From assembly GCA_963849115.1 (NCBI GenBank), contig CAWKGK010000004.1:115307-179306 (forward strand): DNA of 64,000 nucleotides, written 5' to 3'. Made by a program: the position numbers and the translations under genes. A model generated the notes under the pieces. The model had not been told where the DNA came from and ran no database searches. It worked only from the letters and a program-made list of their open reading frames with translations. This stretch comes from JACDAL01 sp963849115. Lineage in GTDB: Bacteria > Actinomycetota > CADDZG01 > WHSQ01. Each line of letters starts with the position of its first letter. Position 1 is the stretch's first letter. Shown one piece after another: positions 15,838 through 23,047 of the stretch.

Positions 15838-17034
15838 CTAAACCCGTTCGATGAGCGTGGCGATCCCCTGCCCGACCCCGATGCACATCGTGGCGAGCCC
15901 GTAGCGGCCACCGCTCCGTCGCAGCTCGTGGACCAGCGTGGTGAGGATGCGGGCGCCCGAGCAGCCCAATGGGTGACCCAGTGCGATAGCCCCGCCGTTG
16001 ACGTTGACCTTGCCGGGGTCGAGCCCCAACTCCCGTATGCAGGCGAGTGATTGCGCCGCAAAGGCCTCGTTGAGCTCGATCAGATCGAGGTCGTCGACCG
16101 AGATAGCGGCGCGCTTCAGCACCTTGCGGGTGGCGAGGATGGGTCCGATCCCCATGACTCGCGGCTCGACCCCGGCCACGGCCGAGGCCACGATGCGCGC
16201 CATGGGCTCGAGGCCCTGCTCCCTTACAGCAGCCTCCGAAGTGAGCAGCACCGCCGCGGCGCCGTCGTTGATGCCGGCAGAGTTGCCCGCCGTTACCGAG
16301 CCCTCCGAAACGAAGGCGGGGCGGAGCCGACCCAGTGCTTCGAGCGAGGTGTCGGGACGAATGGGCTCATCTGAGGCCACCTCGACGGGATCCCCCTTAC
16401 GCTGCGGGACGCTCACCGGCACGATCTCGTCGTCGAAGCGTCCTTGATCGCGGGCATGGACGGCCCGACGATGGCTTTCGAGCGCGAACGCGTCCTGGTC
16501 CGAACGAGTCACGTCGAACTCCGAGGCGACCTCCTCGGCGGTCTCCCCCATCCTGTGAGTGCCGTATGCCTCCTCGAGCCGGGAATTGACGAAGCGCCAT
16601 CCCAGCGACGTGTCGTGCACCTCGGCCGCGCGCGCCCAAGCCGTAGCCGACTTGGCCATCACGAACGGTGCACGAGTCATCGACTCGGAGCCCCCCGCCA
16701 CGATCAGGTCCGCCTCCTCGCAGCGGATCTGCCGGTAGCCACAGTTGACGGCTTCGAGCCCGGACCCGCACAGCCGGTTGACGGTGGCGCCGGGAACATC
16801 CACGGGAAGGCCTGCGAGCAGCGCCGCCATGCGGGCCACGTTGCGATTGTCCTCGCCCGCCTGGTTGGCGGCTCCCCAATAGACGTCGTCGATGCGATCA
16901 GGGGGTGCGCCGGTGCGCCGGACGAGGGCGGCGATAACGTGAGCGGCGAGATCGTCGGGCCGCACCTGCGCCAGAGCCCCGCCGAATCGCCCCATGGGCG
17001 TCCGGAGCGCGTCGATGATGAAGGCTTCGTTCAT
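15838..17034 (-). CDS. Thiolase, 3-oxoadipyl-CoA/acetyl-CoA acyltransferase (PcaF-like)
   Basis: This is a 398-residue degradative thiolase. Catalytic residues are Cys89 (TVNRLCGSGLEAVN), His354 (GGAIALGHPLGCSGARI) and Cys384 (TMCIGVGQG). The N-terminal stretch VYWGAANQAGEDNRNVARMA and SLGWRFVN are features I associate with PcaF, the 3-oxoadipyl-CoA thiolase of the beta-ketoadipate pathway, more than with FadA. It splits a 3-oxoacyl-CoA with CoA. With the CoA-transferase of the lysine operon 8 kb away, it could finish a route to acetyl-CoA plus succinyl-CoA. It is not in the same transcription unit, and the PcaF assignment is by eye. Confidence 0.87.
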   Translation of the reverse strand: MNEAFIIDALRTPMGRFGGALAQVRPDDLAAHVIAALVRRTGAPPDRIDDVYWGAANQAGEDNRNVARMAALLAGLPVDVPGATVNRLCGSGLEAVNCGYRQIRCEEADLIVAGGSESMTRAPFVMAKSATAWARAAEVHDTSLGWRFVNSRLEEAYGTHRMGETAEEVASEFDVTRSDQDAFALESHRRAVHARDQGRFDDEIVPVSVPQRKGDPVEVASDEPIRPDTSLEALGRLRPAFVSEGSVTAGNSAGINDGAAAVLLTSEAAVREQGLEPMARIVASAVAGVEPRVMGIGPILATRKVLKRAAISVDDLDLIELNEAFAAQSLACIRELGLDPGKVNVNGGAIALGHPLGCSGARILTTLVHELRRSGGRYGLATMCIGVGQGIATLIERV

Positions 17035-17057
17035 GGATTCAGTGTCCCACGCCTGGG

Positions 17058-18611
17058 TTAGAGGCCGGCTGCCGCCCGGCCCGTCAGCACCAGGCCGACA
17101 ACGACGATCAACGCGGCCGAGGCGAACGGGAGCCAGGCACCGGCCCTCCCACTGAGGCGGCTGCGGGCCGCGTCACGAGCCTTCAGCACGAGCAGTCCGA
17201 CGGCGGTCAGGGCCGCGGCCAGCCCGATGCTGAATGCCGCCACGAGCACCAAGCCGAAGGCCGTCCTGCCCAGCGCCACCGCCCCCAGCAGGACCACGAG
17301 AGCCGAGGGGGAAGGCAACAGGCCACCCGACAGCCCCACCGCGGCCAGTCCCCGGGCGGAGAACAGGGCGACACCCTCCGGGGGGGCATGGTCGTGATGA
17401 GAGTGGCCGTGGTGGGAGTGCGAGTGGGCCGTACGCGAATGAGAGTGGAGCTCGTGCTCGTGCTCGGGGGAGCTGTGTGCAACAGAATGAGAGTGGTCCA
17501 CGACAGCGCTGGGCGCCCCGGCCAGCGCGTACACGGGCTCGATGGCGGCGGGCTCGTCGACGTGCGCGTGCACTGTGGTCTGCGACAGAGTGAGCAGCGC
17601 CCGGCCGCGCGTGAAGACCAGCCACAGCCCCAGCCCCAGGACCACGGCGCCCGACAGCAGGGACAGCCATGGGAGCACGGTCTCGGGCGGGAACAGGTGC
17701 GAAGCCCACAGAGTAATAAGCCCTAGGCCGATCACCGAGACCGTGTGCATCAAGGAGACGGCCACTCCCACCGCTAATGCGTGGCGTGCCCTGCCCTCGC
17801 CGCCAACGAGATAGGCGGCCATGATCGTCTTGCCGTGGCCGGGGCCAAGCGCGTGCAACGCTCCCGCACCGAGGGCCGCAACGAGCGCGAGCAGCACGAA
17901 GCCGATGGAGAGATCGCGCGACACCAGAGAAGTGAACCAGTCACCGACCAGATCGGGAGCGGCGGCGTCTGGGAGTTGCGCAACAGGCGCTGCGGGGGAT
18001 CCGATTGCTCCTGGCGCCAACGTCACCGTTGCTTCCTCGACCGCGGGAGGCTCGCTTAACAGGTTCTTGGGGTAGGAGCGCAGCGCATCGGAGATGCTCT
18101 CAGACGGCACCGACGAACGCTCGATCCCGCGGCCCCCATTGGTCGCGCCGGCCACCACCTCTTTCCATCCCAACCTTCCGTGGAAGTTTCCGTCGGAGTA
18201 AGTGACGACCGTTTCCCCGGATGGAAGCTGCGCACTATAGAAGAGATCGACGCGCATCACATCGAGTCCCCCCTGCCCCTCGCTCAAGCGCGCAGTCGCG
18301 CCGCGCAAGCGAAGTGTTACCTCATCTCCGTCCGCCGCAAGTCTCAGTTGAGACCCTAGTCTCTCCCCTTGTGAGCGTGCGTAAGCACTCAGGGCCGCGC
18401 TTGTCGGCTCGGCGCCGATCCGTTCGAGCTCCTGGAAAGTTGGTATCTCGGCCATATCCACGACGTAGTGAATCCTCGCCCCGTCTTCGTCGAACCTCAA
18501 CTCGGTGAAACGGTTGATGGTGAAGTTGCCGAGCGGGTGCGCCGCGGCGGGAGAAGCCCACAGCATCAGCACAACGAGCGCTCCAAGAAGCGCACCGAGG
18601 CGTCTCGTCAT
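17058..18611 (-). CDS. NicO/RcnA-type metal transporter with extracytoplasmic N-terminal domain
   Basis: This 517-residue membrane protein has a signal peptide (LLGALVVLMLWASPAAAHP), an exported domain of about 200 residues, then a six-to-seven helix NicO-type transporter core with HALGPGHGKTIMAAYLVGG, a hallmark of nickel/cobalt exporters of the RcnA/NicO family. A loop at about residues 350-415 is very rich in histidine (runs such as HSHSHHGHSHHDH) and should bind metal ions. A second conserved segment, GLSGGLLPSPSALVVLLGA, follows. The ATG shares four bases with the stop of the TPR gene. The long N-terminal domain is not in classical RcnA. Metal specificity is unknown. Confidence 0.85.
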   Translation of the reverse strand: MTRRLGALLGALVVLMLWASPAAAHPLGNFTINRFTELRFDEDGARIHYVVDMAEIPTFQELERIGAEPTSAALSAYARSQGERLGSQLRLAADGDEVTLRLRGATARLSEGQGGLDVMRVDLFYSAQLPSGETVVTYSDGNFHGRLGWKEVVAGATNGGRGIERSSVPSESISDALRSYPKNLLSEPPAVEEATVTLAPGAIGSPAAPVAQLPDAAAPDLVGDWFTSLVSRDLSIGFVLLALVAALGAGALHALGPGHGKTIMAAYLVGGEGRARHALAVGVAVSLMHTVSVIGLGLITLWASHLFPPETVLPWLSLLSGAVVLGLGLWLVFTRGRALLTLSQTTVHAHVDEPAAIEPVYALAGAPSAVVDHSHSVAHSSPEHEHELHSHSRTAHSHSHHGHSHHDHAPPEGVALFSARGLAAVGLSGGLLPSPSALVVLLGAVALGRTAFGLVLVAAFSIGLAAALTAVGLLVLKARDAARSRLSGRAGAWLPFASAALIVVVGLVLTGRAAAGL

Positions 18612-19942
18612 CGAGCGCCTCCGAGTTTCTTGAAAGCGTCACGCGCCGCGGCCGCGTGAAAGAAGGAAAAGTGGGGATTGATGTCAAGTGCCTTGCGGAG
18701 GTGAATGCGCGCCTGCTCGCGATGGTTCAGCTCCAGCTCGATCATCCCTGCGTGGAAGTGGAACAGAGCGTTCAGCGTGCCCAGCCGGAGAGCCTGGCGC
18801 GAGTAGCGACGCGCCTGGGCGAAGCGATCGTTCGCGTACAACGCCCACGCGAGGGTGTCGGCGACGTGAATACTCTGCCTGCGCGAGTACTCGGTCTGCG
18901 CCAGCCGCAGCGCCTGCTCGAGAGCGAGCCCGTGATCTGAGTTGAACAGCGACAGCTCGAGATCGTTGTTGACTCCGTTGGCGCGAAAGAGACGCTGGAT
19001 CGCCTGTACCAGCTTGTACTGTCGCTGCGCCTGCTGCTCGCGACCATCAAGAAGATAGAGGTCGCCGAGCAGGATGACGAGCTCGGGCGATGGATAACGA
19101 GTGGTCGCCGGCTCGAGAGTAGCGATGGCTTCTCCCGGCCGCCCCTGAGCCGCACTGACCTTGGCCAACCCGGCCCGAGCGGGTGCGTAACCGGGTGCAA
19201 GATACAGGGCCCTGCGGTACTCGTGCTCCGCCTCGGATACACGGCCGCTGTTGAAATGAAGCTCGCCGAGCTGATAGGCGGCCCAGGCTCCGTCGTTGGA
19301 GGAACCGGCGGAATCGAGCGCCATCTCCATAGCGCGACGAGCGCCCGAGACATCGCCGCGTAACTCACGCGCATAAGAGACGCGCGCGTAAGCCGACATG
19401 CTCGGCCGCAGATCGACCATCTGCTGCAAGCTGTCGATGGCTTCTCGATATCGCCCCAGCTCGGTGAGAGCATCACCGGACACGGCTCGCGCCTGAGCGT
19501 TGGAGGGGTTGGCAAGCGCCGCCTTTCTCCCCCATTCGAGTCCCTCGGCGAAGTCGTGGCGAGCGTTGGCCAAGACTCCCAGTCCAAGAAATGCCTCGAA
19601 GTTGTCCCTGTCCTTGATGTCCAAGGAGCGCTGCAACGCCGTCTGTGCCCTGTCGTAATAGGTGGGGTCGGCGGCGGTCGTACCCTTCTGCAGATAAGCG
19701 AGCCCGAGATTCGCGAAGGAGCGCCAGTCCTCCTCCCCGCCATCGGTGCGTGCTTCGAGCGAGGCGATGGCTTCGGCCAGGTCGCGGGTTGGCTGTGGGA
19801 CGAGCAGCTCGGAGGACACGCCGGTGCCCAGCTTGGGGGCAGCCCGTCCCGTGCTCTCGGGTATCTGCTGCAGCGCGCCGAGAGCGAGGAGGACTACGGC
19901 CAACGCCACGATCCCCCCCAGCGCTAGAACCCCCCGCTTCAT
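18608..19942 (-). CDS. Membrane-anchored tetratricopeptide-repeat protein
   Basis: This is a 444-residue protein with an N-terminal membrane helix (LALGGIVALAVVLLALGALQ) and no clear cleavage site, so it is probably anchored with its repeats outside. From about residue 85 on it is built of TPR helices, for example FANLGLAYLQKGTTAADPTYYDRA, GLGVLANARHDFAEGLEWGR and ALDINPHFSFFHAAAARD. TPR arrays bind other proteins. It lies between DUF4331 and NicO genes, overlapping NicO by four bases, so it may be the scaffold linking the secreted DUF4331 protein to the transporter. That role is inference. Confidence 0.82.
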   Translation of the reverse strand: MKRGVLALGGIVALAVVLLALGALQQIPESTGRAAPKLGTGVSSELLVPQPTRDLAEAIASLEARTDGGEEDWRSFANLGLAYLQKGTTAADPTYYDRAQTALQRSLDIKDRDNFEAFLGLGVLANARHDFAEGLEWGRKAALANPSNAQARAVSGDALTELGRYREAIDSLQQMVDLRPSMSAYARVSYARELRGDVSGARRAMEMALDSAGSSNDGAWAAYQLGELHFNSGRVSEAEHEYRRALYLAPGYAPARAGLAKVSAAQGRPGEAIATLEPATTRYPSPELVILLGDLYLLDGREQQAQRQYKLVQAIQRLFRANGVNNDLELSLFNSDHGLALEQALRLAQTEYSRRQSIHVADTLAWALYANDRFAQARRYSRQALRLGTLNALFHFHAGMIELELNHREQARIHLRKALDINPHFSFFHAAAARDAFKKLGGAR

Positions 19943-19988
19943 ACCTGAGCTCCACTCCTCTGTTAATTGGCCATCCAGTCACCGGACC

Positions 19989-20017
19989 GAGAGCCCGGCC
20001 GAGGCGGCCGGGCTCTC
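19989..20017 (-). promoter_or_regulatory. Strong 12-base-pair hairpin between DUF4331 and TPR genes
   Basis: GAGAGCCCGGCC and GGCCGGGCTCTC flank a five-base loop, a perfect 12-bp GC-rich stem in the 112-base gap inside the operon. There is no T-run. It may be a partial terminator or an mRNA-stabilising structure that sets a high ratio of the secreted DUF4331 protein to the downstream proteins. Confidence 0.55.
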
Positions 20018-20054
20018 GTGACCGTCACTACATCGAACTACTCATGCCTTACTG

Positions 20055-21464
20055 CTAATGCGGGTCGGGATCCGAACCGCGATGAGGCAACGACACATAG
20101 GGGAACTTGTCGCGGAACGACTTGTCGTTCGTGTCCACGGCGTCTCCCAGGTCGTTGGTCATACCGAGGAGCTCGCCCTCGACGACCTGCAGCGAAATGT
20201 CGACGGCATCGTCGGCCAACCGGCGCCCGTTCGGGTAGCCGGCGAGGTCTCCGCCGATGACTCCGAGCCTGGAGTACGTCTTGCAGCTTCCCTTCTCACA
20301 AGGCGGAATCGCCATGTTGAGGCGCAGCATCTCGCTCGGCCTCACGTCGGAAGGCATGTTCAGGCCCTCGACTCCGGTAAGGAACACGGAGATCAGGTCG
20401 TCTCGCTGGACGCCCTTCTTGTCCTTGTTAGAGTCGGGTATCGGAAGGCCGTAGATCGCGTTGATCAGGCGCGGCAACTCGGGGTCGTTCACGTAACTGA
20501 GGAACTGAGCGTCACCCAAGGGGTCCGACCGGTTCCACAGATCCTTGTCCTCGAGCGGAATCACGACCTCGTTGACAAGCGGGGAAGCCAACCTCGAGAC
20601 GTTGACATGGCCTCCGGAGAAGTCCTCTTCGCCGTTGTTCAGAAGGACCTTGGTCTTCTGACGCTCGGTTTCGCTCCACACGCCGACGATCGGGTTCTTG
20701 CCTGCTTTTTGGTTCAATGCCAGCTCCGACTTGGGCACCTGCAACGCGATCGTGTTGACGTTGAACCCGTTGAGTGTGTCGTCGCCCACCTCGGAGAAAT
20801 CACCACCGTAGAGGAGATCGAAGACTCTGAGGTCGAGGAAGAAGGCATCGTCGGATTGACCAGAGAAGGTCTTGCCGCCGCCGCTCAGAGACTTCACAGC
20901 CTGCGAGCTAAGAGCACCGTAGTCCGGCATCGTCGCCTCGCCTACGTCGCTGGGAGCGGCGACCGCGTCGTTGACCAGCGTCTTCCAGGAACCTCCCGCG
21001 TGCTTACGCACGAGGTCGTAGGTCTGGTAGACGTTGAGGTTGGGATCCGTGAGCGAGGTCACGGGCCCGTTCGCGTAGAGGAAGGTGTCTTCGTTGCGAA
21101 CATGAGTCGAGAACACCCACCGGTAGGTGATGTCCTCTTGAGCGTCACCGTCATTGTCGACGTTGAACTCGTAGTGAGCCCCTTCCTCGAACTGATAGAA
21201 GTTTGGCCCGCCGGCCGGCTCTTCGAAGGGGAACCAACTGCCCACGATCGTCACGGTGTCGGGCTTGTCCGGGCTGACGAACGCGTAGACGTCGGTGTGA
21301 TCCACTTCTGGGTCCCCGGCAACGATCGGCGCCTCCCGGTGACTCGAGGCGTTACTTCCCAGAGGAGAAAAAGCGCCGGTGACCATTCCCGCAGCCACCG
21401 TCAGCGCCATCGCTCCCCCCAGAACTACGCGTCTGCGTGATCGCAGCGCGCCACTTAGAGCCAT
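20055..21464 (-). CDS. Secreted DUF4331 family protein
   Basis: This is a 469-residue exported protein. The start is ATG 21464, preceded by GGAAAGGGG, and gives a signal peptide (MALSGALRSRRRVVLGG then a hydrophobic run to about residue 40). The mature start SNASSHREAPIVAGDPEVDH is the characteristic DUF4331 opening. It continues with DVYAFVSPDKPDTVTIVGSW and a long beta-rich domain with many Asp/Asn-rich loops (NVDNDGDAQEDIT), suggestive of calcium binding. The biochemical role of DUF4331 is not established as far as I know. It is the first gene of an operon with the TPR and NicO genes. The twin arginines before the hydrophobic region (RRR) leave Tat export possible. Confidence 0.88.
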   Translation of the reverse strand: MALSGALRSRRRVVLGGAMALTVAAGMVTGAFSPLGSNASSHREAPIVAGDPEVDHTDVYAFVSPDKPDTVTIVGSWFPFEEPAGGPNFYQFEEGAHYEFNVDNDGDAQEDITYRWVFSTHVRNEDTFLYANGPVTSLTDPNLNVYQTYDLVRKHAGGSWKTLVNDAVAAPSDVGEATMPDYGALSSQAVKSLSGGGKTFSGQSDDAFFLDLRVFDLLYGGDFSEVGDDTLNGFNVNTIALQVPKSELALNQKAGKNPIVGVWSETERQKTKVLLNNGEEDFSGGHVNVSRLASPLVNEVVIPLEDKDLWNRSDPLGDAQFLSYVNDPELPRLINAIYGLPIPDSNKDKKGVQRDDLISVFLTGVEGLNMPSDVRPSEMLRLNMAIPPCEKGSCKTYSRLGVIGGDLAGYPNGRRLADDAVDISLQVVEGELLGMTNDLGDAVDTNDKSFRDKFPYVSLPHRGSDPDPH

Positions 21465-21591
21465 ACACAGCCCCTTTCCTATCCCGCTCCGGTCCCTGCC
21501 GCCGGCGCCCTCGAGCGCGGCAGCCGCCCGGAGCACGAAGGGCCCCAAGCTGATTGTCTCGCTCACCTGTTCTTCGATGCGAGGACCCGAA

Positions 21592-22950
21592 TCAGATTGG
21601 TCTTTGGCCCGTTGATGTTGCGACGGCCCCCGCGATCCCCGCCGCCGCAGTCAGCGCGATGCCGGGAGCAAGCCTCGAAGGCGGGGAGGTATTTGGCAGC
21701 AGCGCGTTGAAACCGAGGCAGGCCGCACACGCGAGCGCGCCCAGACCCACAGCGACCAACGCCGCCCGCGCGTCGCGCCCCGACAGTCTCAGCGCGAGCC
21801 ACGCCGGCGCCAGGGCCAAAGCCAAGCCCCAATAGGCGGCGAAGAGCGCTCCTCTCACGTCGACGAGCGTCGCAGCGCGGCCCCCGACCAGCGCCGAAGC
21901 GACATCCGGCAGGGTTCTGTCGCTGAGAGCCCGGGCTCGCTCCACGAGTGCCCGCGCGGCGTGAGATCCCGGTGCGACACCGATGCGAAGCACGAGCCTG
22001 GTGACCCCGGTTCCTGCGACCAGCCCCTCAGACGGTTCCGCTCCCAGCGGGCTCAAGAAGAAGTTCTGGGCCTGCTCTGCGGTCGCCTCGGGAACGAAGG
22101 TCGCTATCGATTCCACCTCCACGACCCCCTCCTGCCTCTCGAGCGCATGGCTGAGCTCGTAGACGGGCAGGAACCCCCTGCCCCGAAAGCCTTCTGGGTC
22201 CTGGATCACGATCTGAAAACCGGGAGGGGCCGACACATCCGCAGCCTCGAGGGGAAGCGGCCGCAGTGCGGCCCCCGCCGCCAGCACCACCAGGGACATG
22301 AGCAGCACGGCCCTCGCCACCCTTCCCAACCCCCGCCCGGGGCCAAGTCCCCGGCTCCTCTTGCGCGCGGGGCCGCCGAGGCGTCCCGCCACCGGGCCCA
22401 GGCTTATCACCGCAGCCCACCCGACGACGGTTCCGGCCGCAGCGGCGGCGGCCGCACTGCGCAGCGCGGGGACGTCTGCGACCGCCACACCCAGATAGAA
22501 GATCACCGAGACGACCGGTCCCAGAACCGCTCGTCCCTCGGCCTCCTGAACTCGGAGGCCCGCGAGGAAGGTTCCTGCGGCAGCCACCCCCGCCACCACT
22601 CCCGCCGGGGGGCCGAGTGCCAACGAAACCGCCACTCCCCCTCCACAGAGCGCGGTCACAACCGTTGCGCAGCCCACTGCAAGCCCCGCGCGTGCAGACC
22701 TGTGAGCGGCCACCAATGCGAACCCGAGCGCGCCGGTTACCGCGGCGGCGATCCCCACGCCCTGTCCCGACGCGCTCTCACCCGTCGAGCCACGGATCGG
22801 CTCGCCGAAGCGTTGCTCGAGCAAGAGGGCGGCGCGCTCCGAGTCCGAGCCGCGCGCTTTCAGCTCGGCGGGAGCTACCTCGCGTACGGCCAGCACCCCC
22901 ACCGCAACGACGAGGGCAACTCCCCACAGAACCAGGCGGGCAGTGGTCAA
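21592..22950 (-). CDS. Multi-pass membrane protein, possibly a degenerate MMPL/RND-type protein
   Basis: This is a 452-residue protein with about ten hydrophobic segments. An N-terminal helix with a short extracytoplasmic stretch is followed by six helices, then an exported domain of about 120 residues (from GFQIVIQDPEGFRGRGFL to VGGRAATLVDVR), then about four helices. The exported segment resembles the porter domain of MMPL lipid exporters (ELSHALERQEGVVEVESI and LVGGRAATLVDVRGALF). The protein is half the usual MMPL length, and I see no clear proton-relay motif, so this is a distant or reduced relative. Alanine, glycine and valine dominate its composition. It precedes the coiled-coil gene on the same strand. 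Function unknown. Confidence 0.6.
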   Translation of the reverse strand: MTTARLVLWGVALVVAVGVLAVREVAPAELKARGSDSERAALLLEQRFGEPIRGSTGESASGQGVGIAAAVTGALGFALVAAHRSARAGLAVGCATVVTALCGGGVAVSLALGPPAGVVAGVAAAGTFLAGLRVQEAEGRAVLGPVVSVIFYLGVAVADVPALRSAAAAAAAGTVVGWAAVISLGPVAGRLGGPARKRSRGLGPGRGLGRVARAVLLMSLVVLAAGAALRPLPLEAADVSAPPGFQIVIQDPEGFRGRGFLPVYELSHALERQEGVVEVESIATFVPEATAEQAQNFFLSPLGAEPSEGLVAGTGVTRLVLRIGVAPGSHAARALVERARALSDRTLPDVASALVGGRAATLVDVRGALFAAYWGLALALAPAWLALRLSGRDARAALVAVGLGALACAACLGFNALLPNTSPPSRLAPGIALTAAAGIAGAVATSTGQRPI

Positions 22951-23047
22951 CGAGCACCGTCTTCAAGACCCCGGCTCAGCTCGCCGAGCTCGCCGACTTG
23001 TCGCACACCCACTTCGAGCGCGCAAGCGAGGGGCCATCCCCCCATGC

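Noticed and set aside
17388..17480. Repetitive GTGGGAGTG-like DNA
   Set aside because: It is explained by runs of histidine and serine codons in the NicO loop on the minus strand.
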